Part shown: one piece after another, positions 1 to 13,400 of the stretch
Layout of the letters: the number at the start of each line of letters is the position of its first letter
Position numbering within the stretch: position 1 is the first letter of the stretch
From: Antedon mediterranea
Lineage: Eukaryota > Echinodermata > Crinoidea > Comatulida > Antedonidae
Direction: 5' to 3'
Length of the DNA: 64,000 nucleotides
Assembly: GCF_964355755.1 (NCBI RefSeq)
Contig: NC_092679.1
Span: forward strand, 3,596,001-3,660,000
The notes under the pieces: generated by a model
The model's input: the letters and a program-made list of their open reading frames with translations, nothing else
What the model was told of the DNA's origin: nothing
The model's database searches: none
Position numbers and translations under genes: made by a program

Positions 1-365
1 TATAGACATACTCATAATTTACCAACTTATCTATATGTACTTGAAATCATTGTTTGGCTTTTTTTGAAATTATATTAATACATATTTGACCAGATTATTA
101 TCTGTCTAAGTTATAATTTTCATACCTAATTCGGAGTACTAAAACACAATTTTAAGATAATATTATCAATAATTATTTCGGTCCTAATTACAAGATACCC
201 TTATTTAATTGTATTGGCCCCAATTCGCTAATTAAATACAGTAATTAATCAAATTTAAAGAATTTATAGATTTAAATCAACTCTAGAAAGGTCAGGTCAG
301 TTATTAAAATTAGTTATATTGTCGAATGACAGATACATGCTATTATGTAATAATTATCATTCCTT
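1..365. other. 3' flank of the leftmost gene, no gene seen
   Basis: AT-rich DNA downstream of the minus-strand gene that ends at 366. I see no open exon, no repeat I can name and no clear canonical poly(A) signal in the expected orientation. Confidence 0.4.
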
Positions 366-1925
366 CTATTTTGAGTAACATCTGTATGGAGATCCATGCA
401 CTGTTTCCATTAATAAAGAAGGGTTGTGATTCACTGATGGTTCGACTAAATTGACGCTTGTAGAACGCCATACCGTAGATGCATTTTTAGACGTATTTTG
501 ATTGGTTAAAAGTTGCACTGCGTTGTATGCAGATTGTACGTGGTTTCGATTGTGATTGGCTGAAAGTATCACAGCGTTTCCGTTTGATAAATTACTCGAT
601 GTCGCCTGATTGGCTGGAGTTTGAAATGCGTTCACCAAACTACACGACACTGGCCTAGTACATTTATATTTAGCATGATTGGTTGGAAGTGTAACTCTGC
701 ATGTTCTGACACCCACTTTTTCTGAAATTACATTAGTAGGCCTAGTCTGATAATAATGCTGGCGATGATCGCTTATAGCAGGCCTGGCTTGTTGCATATT
801 TGAAACTAAAGCAGTTGAACTGCCACTAGAAGTACTCGTCTGTCCCGACGACGGGTCACAGTGTAACTCTAGGCGCCTTGGTGTTATTGTCAGTGCACTT
901 GCACTTTCTAAAAATCTTGGGCGTTTACTCGATGGGTGATGGGTTTGTACCGCCTGTGATCGTTTGCAAGGGGATATATTCAAATTGAATAAATTACTTG
1001 TGGGTAGTGATTGTGACTTATTTGGTGTTGACGTCATAAATTGTTGTGAAGTTTCATTAGACGTCATGAATGTCTGTGTACATTTGTTCGTTCTCTTTGG
1101 TGACTTTACCAATTTCTTTTTGGATTTGCGGCTCTTTCTAAGAGCTAGTAGATATACCGTTGCTTTGCGGCGACGTTGAATAAGCTTCTTAATAATGTTT
1201 GCTCGTTTGTGTTTTTCCATATTAGTAATTACGCTAACCGCTTTCCGTAATAAAATTCTGTCACCTGTTTCAAAGCTAAAGGTGAATTTCTTCTTTACGT
1301 GATCAAGAATGGCATGAGCTAGGAAATTTGCAGTGGCGCGAATTCGTGGATATAGGTCGCCTGCCTCGTCTGCCAGATTCCTACAGATTGTACGACATAT
1401 ACCAACATCTTCAGTAACAGTAAGAAAATTCTGTCGAATTGGATCGTTCACTTCGTCTGGATGCATGTTTAGTAGTATCAGATTTTCATTTGGTAACCCA
1501 TGTTTGTAACAATCACTCCACATAAACGGAGGCTGAAAAGCAAAAAATACAATTAAAATTAATTCCAATCATCTTGGTATAGCCTAGGCCTATATTTTAA
1601 AAAGTTTTATAGGCCTAGGCCCTCCAAAAATTGGAGCAGATTAATATTGTTGATTGTGACTCTACTTACCGTTGTCTTATAGTATTCTTCTACCTCTCGT
1701 GCCACAAGAATCAGTGCCTGTAGCTGGTTCCTGTCGCTGTTGATTTGATTCACATTATAAACTACAAATAATAATCATAAAACAATAAGATTAGTTAGGC
1801 CTAGCTAGAGCCTAGGCTACTAGTAGTATGTACAGGTTTATTAATAACATTTATAAAGTTATGTACTCTTTTTTAATCGTATAATAATATGTCAAACAAA
1901 ACTTATCATTACCATTTTCTTCCAT
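366..1925 (-). CDS. unrecognised basic protein with degenerate C-terminal repeats (3 coding exons)
   Basis: Exons 1913-1925, 1670-1761 and 366-1532 (stop included), joined at GT-AG sites with phases 1 and 0, give 423 residues. I chose the ATG at 1925 (GCAATGG context, purine at -3). The same frame is open upstream to an ATG at 2093, so a 56-residue extension is possible. The N-terminal third looks globular and mainly helical. A strongly basic stretch follows (IIKKLIQRRRK, then RKSRKSKKK), plausibly a nuclear or nucleic-acid-binding segment. The C-terminal half is Ser/Thr/Asn-rich and low complexity, with about four degenerate repeats of roughly 20 residues built on NAV-x-L-x-x-N-x-N (for example NAVILSANHN, NAVQLLTNQN); in the DNA they show as ATTGG words about 55-65 bp apart. 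I recognise no domain. It lies head-to-head with AFTPH. The splice structure is convincing; the function is unknown. Confidence 0.72.
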
Positions 1926-2094
1926 TGCATTGTTGTATTTCAATATTGAAATTTGTATTTTTTGTCTTCGTTTCTTAAATTGCATGCTTAAAAAACAGAA
2001 ATGTTCTTTATGTTCGCTAATGGTGCGCGCGCGTACGTCGCGCTCAACGTAACGCACATGAATTACGTCAACTTGTTTACGTTGTGATGTCATA

Positions 2095-2820
2095 CTTCGT
2101 TGGAGGAGTGCGGTGATGACCTGTACAATTAATAATTATGTTGATTATATCTTTTAGGTTGATATAATATTTTCAATTAAACTTTATTTTATATCAAATT
2201 AAGGATATGTGAAGAGGATTCTCTTTGTTACGTTACTCTTTTTTTTTTATATTTTATTTTAAATTATTTATTTTATTTTGTATTTATTTTTTTGAGGTTT
2301 TTATATAATGGTCATCTCGTGAAGTGCTAGACATGATATCATTCGTTATGAATAAAAGTCCGACCGCTAGTAGTATCACTAAGTCGAAATAAATGTTGAG
2401 ATAAAATTATTAATAATAATATTATTTTACCCGTCTACACGAGGTATATGGATGTAAGATACATCGCTATATGACATTATAATAATGATAGACGTAACTA
2501 ACTAATGTTTTGCATTTTATATATTATTTACATTACATTAGGCCTATTACATGATCATGATCATACTGTAGATCCGAATATTTTAAAATCAGTTGTGCCG
2601 TCCGTGTGTGGTGGCAGACGACTCTCTGTGTGTGTACTGTGTGCGACTGACACGCCTCCTGAAAACGCCCTCTATAGATTTGGCATTACCAAAAGATGGC
2701 GATTTTTAGCGAAAAAGAGATGAGTGTTGATGATGAGATCAGTATCAATTCAGTTATGTTTTGAAATCCTTTTGTAAGGTTGAGATAAGTTTGTGTTTAA
2801 AATTGTTATCAATAAAAGTA
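2095..2820. promoter_or_regulatory. probable divergent promoter and AFTPH leader exon
   Basis: This gap separates the 5' end of the minus-strand gene (about 2.0-2.1 kb) from the probable start of AFTPH. It holds CpG/CRE-like words next to the left gene (GCGCGCGCGTACGTCGCGC, TTACGTCA at about 2030-2070) and a YY1-like word AAGATGGCG at 2693-2701. A possible leader-exon donor AAAA-GTAAGTAG lies at 2817/2818. AFTPH coding starts just after an acceptor at 7490-7491, so an upstream non-coding exon must exist; that it lies here is an inference. Confidence 0.35.
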
Positions 2821-4183
2821 AGTAGTTTAATTGTTATGGGTTTTCATTATGAATTTACATGTATATCTGACATAATTACGGACCTGTTTTCAGCCTTCCT
2901 TCCGGTTCTGGGCCTAGCTAGCCTCGCAGTAGGTGAGGCAGCAGCAGACAGTTGGTAGATTATCGTCTGCCGTGTTTATATCGTCATCCCTTCTGGTGGC
3001 ATGCAGAGTGGTACGATCTCTAGGCCTAGTGGCCTGTTGTGTTGACAATGTCTTTTATTGATGTATTATTAATCTTTCTGGTAAAACATAACACTCAATT
3101 ATCGAAACAATATTTGTAATTATGTTTTCTTGAATTACTCAATTTTCAGGATGTAGGAGGCCTCTTTAAACTTTAAAAGATGAAACTTCTTGTTCCTATT
3201 TTATTTTTAATACTAATTATAGGCCTATGAATAGGCCTGGGTAGGTAGGCTAGACCCTGATATTCTTGTTCTTTTTTTTGTTTAAATAAAAAATGCATAT
3301 GTTCGATAAAGATCTCCTAAAAGCTTAATTAATACCAGTACTTTAATAGTGGAATGAATTTCATTAAAATATTTACACAATTGTTTACAAATTAAATTTC
3401 AATTACAATTTTATTTCTACTCATAAGTTAAATATAAAAAAGCTTAAAAATAAATCTGATTGCATTATTGAGCAGCGATTTTTGATAAATATTTATGAAA
3501 ATAATCTTTGATTCTTCTACAGTCACCAGCTACACATCATTACACTGCTTAAAGTAGTATAGGCCTAGTACTGTATACTGCAGATTAAACCAATTTTAAT
3601 AAATTAAGAATACAATTAATTCCAAAATGTAATTATTAAAAATGAAATTGTTTTCTTATGATATGACAATAGACATCCTTATTGAGTTAAAACCACCTAT
3701 TGATAAAAAATAATTAACATAATAATGAGAATATTTCCATATGATTTTTAACCTCAGGTCACTTTCAAACAATCATATTATGACCTTGTTTATTTACTTA
3801 TTTAGAATGCATATTTCATAGCCCTTTATTTTCAACAGCCCTTTATTTTAACAACCCTTTATCTTTATAATTACCATTTAATGATTGATGTTTTGTTATG
3901 GAATTTTAAAGGGTTTTGTAAAAGATCTATATTTCTTATCAGTCCCACTTTGTTAATGTAAGTATTAATGATGTCAAGAGGAATGAATGAGAACGAATTG
4001 ATTTCATAAAAAAAGATAAAAAACCATGGGTTCATGTTGTTGGTTTTGGGGTTTAAGAATATCTCGGAGTGGCTATAAGATGATTTAGGATGTGTTGATC
4101 AACTGTCTATAAGATAATTATTCACCAACTTTTTATGTTCTTGGTTTTCTCTGATTGTCAACAGAATTTTATTTCCTTTTCTA

Positions 4184-4347
4184 AAGCTCTGTCTACACTA
4201 TCATACTCGTTTGACAAAAAAAAGTGTGATCTGCCCAAATATGGTAGGTAGTGATATTACAAATATGGTAGTGATATGACATCATCATGTCAATACAGTA
4301 TGTGGGCACATCACATTTTCTCGTCACATAAAGTTTGATAATGTTTT
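4184..4347. mobile_element. MITE, GCTCTGTCTACAC family, copy 1 (right end decayed)
   Basis: Left terminal inverted repeat AAGCTCTGTCTACACTATCA is followed by the family interior (GTGTGATNTGCCCAAATATGG, ATGACATCATCATGTC). The right end (AAAGTTTGATAATGTTTTAG) has decayed. Confidence 0.7.
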
Positions 4348-4673
4348 AGAAGATGTATGGTATGACTGAAATTATATTGGTCTTTCTTTCCACCAATTCT
4401 TCATATAAAAAAATCCTTTTTTTGTAATAAATCCAATGACATTGATGGCTGGCTTATCTAACAGTATTGTATTTGTTAACATTTAGTCTGGTACTTATTA
4501 ATAGCCATACATCTGTCCTTTTGTGATGGTTCTATGCATTTTCATGTGTTTATTGCAAATCTGCCATAAGTACTGTTTAAGTCCTAAAGAACTAAATATT
4601 TCATGACCTTTAGTTTTAATCTCTTAGAAATGAATGACATCAAGATATACATGCTGACTTCATTTAACCTATA

Positions 4674-4797
4674 AAGCTATGTCTACACTTATCAAACATT
4701 GTGACAAGAACAAATGTGATAATAACATCATCATGTCCATATATAGGCACATCACATTTTGTTGTCACATAAAGTTTGATAGTGTGGACAGAGCCTT
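4674..4797. mobile_element. MITE, GCTCTGTCTACAC family, copy 2
   Basis: Short copy, about 124 bp, with both ends visible: AAGCTATGTCTACACTTATC and GTTTGATAGTGTGGACAGAG. The interior is deleted relative to fuller copies. Confidence 0.7.
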
Positions 4798-6063
4798 ACA
4801 TTGGAGCTGATACAATTTCCTACATACTGTATTGTTTTCTCTCCTATACAAGTATTAAATGTGGACAAAACATAATTGAAATATAGCTGAAGGAGGGGGG
4901 GGGGGTGGGGAATTTTATTCAGGAAATGTATCTACGTAATTTTATAATAATAGAACTGGGCAATTTTGTTTATTATGTAATCAGTAACTGTTGGTTATTG
5001 TATACACATTACAATACAAAGAAAGTTAATTGTTACGATTTTTACCACAAAATCTGTAATCTCAATCTACACCTGGTGAGAAAAACCAGAAAACTATCTT
5101 TACCATTGAAACACAATACAAATTTTTGTTCACATGGTGTTACGAACCTTAAACGCATTGTCTTATTCATATTTTCCACGTGAAAGCCTCTAGAGCATAG
5201 TCTTGTGAGTGTTGTGTACATTTCTAATACTGCTTTCCGCTTGAATGAGCCGATACACTTATACCCGTGTTTTATGCAACAAAGCTTGAGATTGTGTCGT
5301 AATTATTGTCAAATTATTTCCAGTAGTAGATTAAAGATAGTTTGAGATTTTTGCAACTGTTAGTGTAACACGGTTAGTTATCAGATAAACCATAAATAGT
5401 ACCTGACCTTACTGTATTTTACTGTAACTGTAAGTACTGTACTGAATTTTGTTTGTGTGTGTTTCATATGTTTTATTTTTTTCAAACTTCTGTTGCAGAG
5501 ACTAAAACAAACTGCAGCAACTGTAGAAAAACTGTTTAACTTGTCATTTTAGCAATCATTTTGAGGTTATACTTCAAACTATTTTATTGCATTGGCTCAG
5601 CTGCCTCATAAACTTCTCCATTGAAACATAATAAAATCATATGTTATTGCAGTAATAAAATGCAATTACTGCAGTAACTGCAGTAGAATACTTGTTGAGA
5701 TGATGATCCATCCCGTTAGTCTCTGCAATAGAATGTTGTTATGACAAAAGATAGTATATAAACCAAAGTAAAATGTGTGTATTTCCAAGTTAGCTATCTA
5801 TAATCAAATTGTTTGTAGATTCATATTATATTATTATGTTTTGCAGAGAAATTTGTATTTTTCCTCATGGGACACATTTTGTGTTTATTGTTCCTTCTGG
5901 TGTTCCTCTTCTAGCAGTGGTTTACTTCCTCATCTGTTAATATGATTATAATTATTTTATTCCAGCAGAGTTCAATCTGTAATCATTTTAAAATTGAAGT
6001 AGCTCCCAGTGTCAGTTTTGCTGTATGCAAACTAAAGCTGGGTACAACCAACATATTTGTACC

Positions 6064-6347
6064 GTATATCTTCGGGTATAATCCCACTTCTGGTCTAAGC
6101 CCACCCCCTACTTTATGTCTGAATTCACAAACAGGCATATCCCCGGGTATAGTCCAAGTACTGTATTAACTTTTTGTATGGATGTAGGCCTCTCTCTCTA
6201 GCCAGTTCAGATGAGTTTTTATAAGAAATGCTTACCATGCCAATTTTTTTTTTTTCCTGAATCAGGATTTCCTCAGGTATAGTCCCACCCCCTAAAGTCA
6301 GTCCAATTTCGTGTTCTAAGGGGGTGGGATTATACCAGAGGATATAC
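6064..6347. repeat. TIR-bearing repeat, left partner of an inverted pair
   Basis: Starts GTATATCTTCGGGTATAATC and ends GGGATTATACCAGAGGATATAC, so its ends are inverted repeats of each other. A second copy in the opposite orientation lies at 7131-7401, sharing for example the word for GCCTCTCTCTCTAGCCAGTTC in reverse complement. Both are in the first AFTPH intron. Confidence 0.65.
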
Positions 6348-7130
6348 AGGAAGTACTCTCTATGTGGAGAATTCCATTTCTCAGCTTTATGTGGTGACGA
6401 GTGTACAGTAGTACAGTGTAACAACTGACATGTTAATTTTCGACATTTACTTAGTTCGTTTATAGTAAATTACATAATATAATGTTAAAGCAAACCTTTC
6501 TTCACCTGTGGGGAGAGCTATAATATAACTTTGAAAGATACAGTGGTATATATTGTATCATAAATCCCAAAGTTGTAAGAGTTTAATTTGCTAATTGGAC
6601 TATAATTTATTTGTAAAAGATACCCCCAGGGTGGTGTTTAAGACTTCAAAGTGTTTCATTGTTGTTTATTGTTCCAAATTATGTAGGCAGTTACACAAAA
6701 GTTTGTTTTATGCTCATTTAGTTAATGATGAATGGGTCATTCTTGTGTATTGCCTCCATCGCGGCGATTGTAAAACGCTTTGTGTTCCGAGTATTATAGT
6801 CGCCATCGTGGAAATAGGGTTAAAAGTTTAATCTGTTTAGAGATCTTTTTGAAGTATTTGTGTATGCTGTAATTTGTAATGTAACATCTAAAGTAAGGTC
6901 ATTAATATTATCAGAATGAAACATCTTTGCATTTATTTCAGACTAGATGAATTATCATACAAAAAGAAATTAATTTTGATACTATAGTAATCGTATGTTT
7001 AACCCATCCAAATTATGAATTCATATAGTCGTATTGGGAGATCAATTATTAGAATATCATTAAAAGAATATTTCATTAAAAGGAAATGAATACTATTAAA
7101 TGAATAGTACGTACTTACTATAGTAGTAAC

Positions 7131-7401
7131 GTATATCCTCTGGTATAATGCCACCCCCCTCCCCCCTAGAACACACAATTGGGGTGACTTTGGGTAGGAG
7201 GGGGAGGAGAATATACCTGGGGAAACACCTGAAAAAATATGATTGGTTAGCATTTCTTGTAAAAACTCATCTGAACTGGCAAGAGAGAGGCCTACATCCA
7301 GATTAAAAGTGAATACTGGGACTATACCTGGGGATATGTATGTTTGTGAAATCAGACATAAAGTAGGGGGTTGCATTAGACCAGAATCCGAGGATATATC
7401 G
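7131..7401. repeat. TIR-bearing repeat, right partner of the inverted pair
   Basis: Starts GTATATCCTCTGGTATAATG and ends near GAGGATATATCGTATATAG. The body is the reverse complement of 6064-6347 with many point and length differences. It ends about 90 bp before the AFTPH coding exon. Confidence 0.65.
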
Positions 7402-7498
7402 TATATAGTGTGTCTCAGATGTAGAAAATGAAAGAATTTTTTGTTGATGAACATCTAATTACAGTAATAATAATTGTTTTACTTTTTTCAGCCTCACC

Positions 7499-10400
7499 AT
7501 GAGTTCAACCCACGGGCCTTTTATCCCTATGGTCTCCTCGTCACCTCCACCTATGGATGACGGTGGGTTCGATGATGATGAGGACGATTTTGGATCATTT
7601 TCTCACTACTCATCTGACCTATCTGGAACACCATCAACTCGTAAAGGTCACAAAGAATCCAAACCAGATGTATTTGTTAGTAATACTATACATAACGGAA
7701 ATGGAGACCAATTTGGTTCTTTTGGAAAAAATGGTGATGATTTTGGTGACTTTGCTGACGCCTCTAATGGAAATAGGTCATCTAATACTTTAACTAAAGA
7801 AGCTGATGAAACTCAACTGACAAATGGAAACTCGTCCAACCTAGATGATTGGCAGAATAAACATAATCAATTAGAAAAAATAGATGGTACAAAACAAACA
7901 CTTGATTTATTTTCCGAATTTCACAACTCAAATGATGGCAAAGATGCCATTTCAAAAGACAGTACGTCAATATCCAGTATGGATGATGACTTTTCTGATT
8001 TCAGTGCCTTTACATCTGGTGCAGCGTCTGGAAATTCTCCAGATGAAGAAGTTCCTTCTAGGAGGAAAGACGAACAATGTGATAATCAAATCTCAAAAAC
8101 ATTTAATCCCATTAAAAACTCTAAAGAAATTGATTTTGATACAAGATTAAAAGAATCAAGTGATGATAAGTTGGAAAATGTAAATAACTCTGAAAGTGCA
8201 ATGACCTTAGAGAAAGATAGAATAGTTCCCAAAAGCAATGCATTCCAAATTGATACCTTGAGTGACCATAATAATGGTCACTTCTATGATGATGATTTCG
8301 CAGACTTTGACTCGGAAAGGAGTGGTAAAACTGAAACTGATGGTCTGAATGACAAAACACCAGTAGGTTCCACTTTTAATCAGAAAGACAATGAATCTCA
8401 AAGTTTAACAAAAGCTAACGCTCAATGTCAAGATGATGATTTTGCAAATTTCACATCACCGATTAGAAATAATATATCTGAAACTGTTTCACATGAAAAA
8501 CAGAACACTATATCTGAAAATGTTTCCGCAGATACAGATTGTGATTTTGGTGCAATTGACTCAAGACCAGTAATTAAATCAGATGATTTTAGTGATTTTG
8601 ATTCTAAATCTGCAGATAATTTTGGTAATTTTGATTCTAAACCAGCAGAAAAATCAGATGATTTTGGTGATTTTGATTCTAAATCGGCAGATAAATCAGA
8701 TGATTTTGGTGATTTTAATTCAAAATCGGCAGATAAATCAGATGATTTTGATTCTAAACCGGCAGATAAATCAGATGATTTTGATTCTAAACCGGCAGAT
8801 AAATTGGATAATTTTGGTGATTTTGATTCAAAATCTGCAGATAAATCGGATGATTTTGGTGATTTTGATTCTAAACCTGCAGACAAATCAGATGATTTTG
8901 GTAATTTTGATTCAAAACCACCATCTTTGTCAAAAGACAATTTTAAACAACAAGCAAATGATTTTGGCAAATTTGAGTCCAAAACAAATTCTTCAGATAA
9001 TTTTGGTAATTTTGAAAACTTTACCAAGCAAGAGTTTGATGAAGAAAATAGAAAAGATGATGATTTTGGTGAAGGCTTCAAATCATTCCAACAGACTGAA
9101 GATGATGGTTTTGGAGAATTTGGAAACTTTCAAGAATCAAACACATCTGAATTCGGTGCTTTTTCTCAAAATGAGCCAAAAAAGGGTACTGATTTTGGGG
9201 AGTTTGGTACATTTCAAGAATCATCAAAGAAGGAACCAAATGACGATGAATTTGGAGATTTTGGCAGTTTTTCAAGCAGTAACAAAACTTCAGATGCTTT
9301 TGGAAAGTTTAGCACCGCATCAAGTGAACCAAAAGTAGCAGAAATACCCAAGGTATGGAAAGTTAATACTGTTATAATAAGAGCATTACAAAATATTATT
9401 TTTGATGTTTACCTTTTTGATCAATACCTCTATCTACTGTACTATGATATCTTCAATTCCCATTTGTACAAAACAATCTCCACTGTGCAAATAATTTCCT
9501 TAAGAAACAGTTTGTTTAACACTGCAACATTTACAGAACTCCACAGCAAAAAGTCAATAATTACGCTCTACAATTGCAACTAAAAATCAATATTAGTGAC
9601 AGTGTTATCATATGAAATAATAGAATATGGATTAAAACATATATATAATTGTATTTTTATAAAATTTCATTTATAGTACAGTAGATGCAATACTTGTATT
9701 ATTATTTTAATGCAAAATGTAATGTATTCAATAACAATAATATGATAATTGAAATTATTGTTGGACGGGAGCATGAATATTATTTTTTTAAACTTGTTTC
9801 TTGTATTGTAGGTGTCTGGAAACAAGTTGGAGCAGGTTTTCTGTTTTTGCTTTCCGTGTAGCAACGGCGACGTCGACACAGACAACACGATCAATCTCCT
9901 GCTTGATGTCATTAAAAAGGAAACAAATGATGAGCTTAAAAGGAACAAGAAAGGGTAATTCATTATAAACACACATTTACACCTGTTAGCTATTGTAACT
10001 GGGTAGTACATCCTATAAATATATATTCTAATTTATTTGCACATATGCTGTAGTAGACATTGTACTTTAGGATACATTGTTTGATACAGTGACCAGAGTA
10101 GTATGTGAAGCATTGAGTAGTCCTATATGAGATTGACATATTAGTATTATTTATTAGTAGTCAATATTCTAGTGAAGTAGTGTTCATGTAAGGTACAGTA
10201 AGTTTCATCTAAAGCTCTGTCCACACTATCAAACTAGTTTGACCAACATAAAGTGTGATGTGCCCAAATATGGCAATAATATGACATTGTTTCCATATGG
10301 GCATATCATTTTTTTTCCACGTAAAGTTTGATAGTGTAGACAAAACTTTAGGTACAATAAGCTTTTATTTTTTTAGCAATTTCAAGCTCAAGTTTTCAAT

Positions 10401-13400
10401 TCAGTGCCTTTGCCGATTGCACTTGTACATCATACATTTAATTCCTTTCTAGCAAAGCATCCTGTTGCTTTTCCAGCCCTCTATAATAAACGACATGCAT
10501 CTATGCTTTCAAGGCGTTTGTAAACTTATGTCTCTGTGGTCTAAGGTGTGTAGTGTATCCTAATGAACTTTAAATGTTGGGTTTTACCTTTCAGCCTTGC
10601 AGCTATAAATATATGGGATCAACTCCAGAATATGGAGAAAACAAACGCACTTACATACCAGTGGGCAAACTCAAGTAATAACAAGCAGTTACTTACTGCC
10701 CTGGCCATAGATACAAGAAACATTGTAAGTATAACTATCAATAGGCCTGCTGTTTTATTTTCATCTATACTTATTATGTATACTTCAGCTATAAATATGT
10801 TTGAATTTCTTTATTTAATGGTGGATTTTTTGGTTTGTGCTTGTTCTTCCTTCTAATAGACAGTATTACATTATGCTTAGTAAAGTTTATGTAATTGTGA
10901 AATCTCAGCTTAATGATATGATATTGCCCGGTAGCTTGTCTGCATTATCATTGTTAAAGACCCCTTCCCTGCAATTTTGGACGTTTTTTGGAAAATAATA
11001 CATATATATCACTTTAAAAACATTAAACCATGTCATTCCTTGTCTTAAATGTACGTTTTATGGTAAATTATGATAAAAAGTGAGAAACAATGCACTACCT
11101 AAGTAGCTCGCGGCGATCGACCTCTCGTGGACGGTCTCAGCCTAGCCTAGCTAGGCTTAGTTCTGTAGGCCTAGCTGGTAAACATCGGTAACGTACGAAC
11201 ATCGTACGCTAGCTATATACCTAGCCTGACGTTGTATAGTTGCTGCATTAATTATCTTTCTATTTTTGCCAGACTCCGTTGATACAAATTGGGGAAAACC
11301 CGGTATTTTCGCTGAAAAGTTAGGAGTCTTCCATTTGTTTTGGCTTCACGATCGATCGAAAAGTGGGCGAATTACAGGTGAAAAACAACAATATCAATCC
11401 GCGCGCAATGCATTTTGGGATTTATAGCGGGCCGCTATAATTATTAAAATCGATTTATTTTTCACATTTTTAACCGTTTAAAGACGAAAAAAGTTATCGC
11501 AATAGGACCATATAGTATTATTTTTACATTAAATATAGTTTGTGACCTTAAATTAGATCTAAAAAACGTAGGGAATGGGGCTTTAATAGCCAACAACTTT
11601 TTTTGGACCGTTTGTTTTAAAGACCAACACTCTTTATTCTGGTGCAGTCAGAATCATACACATTATTAAAATGACTGCCCCATGAACTTCTGCATTAAAA
11701 TATACTACAATCCTTGTTGAAGTACAAATTGTATTTACTGCAGTAACTGCAGTGGAGTGATTCTGACATTGTCCTATCCCTTATTCATCCATAAGAAATA
11801 TGTTCTACTGCCCTCTATAGAAAATGGCCGTAGCTACTTCATAATTATGTTTCCATCTGACGATATAGACAGATAATGTATAAGAACTTGTGCTAATAAA
11901 TGTTTGAATCTTATCTGCTGCCCTCTATTTCAAATGACAATTAGCTACTGGATAATGAGTTAAGGAAAGCTAGATGAATGTGAACTTCCCTTGCAATGGT
12001 TATCTCTGATCCTCACACATCTGCTTATTGGATATGTCTGTCCTGTGGGACCTTAGGGAGTTAAACCGTAATAAGCCTAGTGCCTGGCTCATTGTCGTAG
12101 CCAAGTAGCAATTCCATGATCACTTGTATATATTATTCTTACAACCTGCTGTTTGATATATATACACACTCTATAATACAGTATTAATAAGTACCGTAGA
12201 GTCCCGATTTTGAGACAACCCTATTCATGGGTCTCTTTCTCATGAACCGAATGACACGCAATATACTTAACATTACGACCAATCACAATTCAGAGGACAG
12301 CCCTGTTACAGGACACCCTAAAATTTAAATCGACACATCGCCCTTTCATAGTCCATTATGTTCGAATGGTATTATAATAACTAACCTAGACGACTATGCA
12401 CAGTACGACCTTTAATACGATGACCTACTTTTAATTTTTTAATGTTTACCGTAACTTAAAGTATAATATTAAAAATTTATGATTCATAGTATTTATAGCA
12501 GAATGCATGAATATATTTAAATACAGGAAATTATACATGCATTAGAAAAAAAAAACATTCATAATTCATCAAAATTGCAAAAAAATCATAATTGTGGTGA
12601 TCAATGAGGTATATTAATAACTCATTAACTAGTGTAATTGTATTAATAACCTCTGACCTGTGCCACACCATATATGGTAGTAGGAGTGACACTTAGGCAA
12701 GGTCAACTGTAGTGTTAATATACAGCAAGGCACCATTGCAAATATATATATATATATATAAAATATATATTGCACTGATGAAGGGCTAGTGTTGCCCGAA
12801 AGCTCTGCTAACTTTTCTGGCTGTTTACTTTATCGTTTTGATTTAGCTTTTCGCTTTTATTTTGTATCTCCATTGAGATCCAGCCACTGATACCCACAGC
12901 ATTGTCATTTTTTTCAGTAATTTGCCTTTGGATTTATATATATATATATATATAATATATCCAAGTGTGTTGTACAGTTTGTAATGCTTTACTATATGTG
13001 TTGATTGACAAGACTGTACTCAAACTCGAACTACAAAATTACACATGAAAATTTTGTTACTGCACTAAATATTATATTGTCAAACTATAATACCTTTTTT
13101 AAGTTATTTGATGCTAGCGTTTTCGTTACTTTATAGTAATTATCTATTTTCCAAAAACAATTTTTAAATGCGCAAGTCTGCATAGGGACGTCACACACCA
13201 GCCTGTGTGGAGCCTCGCTTTGCATTAAAAACTGAATTGCTGTGAAACTGTGCCAATTTTACAAAGAGAATTAACTATTTGAATGTTGACAGGATTTTTG
13301 TAAACATTAATTTGTAACATTCAAACTATATTTTTTCAGCTGTCTTCCAAGAAGAGACCAACGCCAATATTTGCATCAGATTTAGGCCTTTTGATTCCAA

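Noticed and set aside
8583-9338. 251-residue plus-strand frame and minus-strand frames over AFTPH
   Set aside because: Shadow frames of the DFGDF repeats (Ile/Leu/Asn repeats), not independent genes.
9353-9583. Continuation of the long AFTPH frame to 9583
   Set aside because: AAG-GTATGG at 9352 is a donor, and the sequence beyond changes to hydrophobic low-complexity residues; splicing to 9812 restores the conserved protein.
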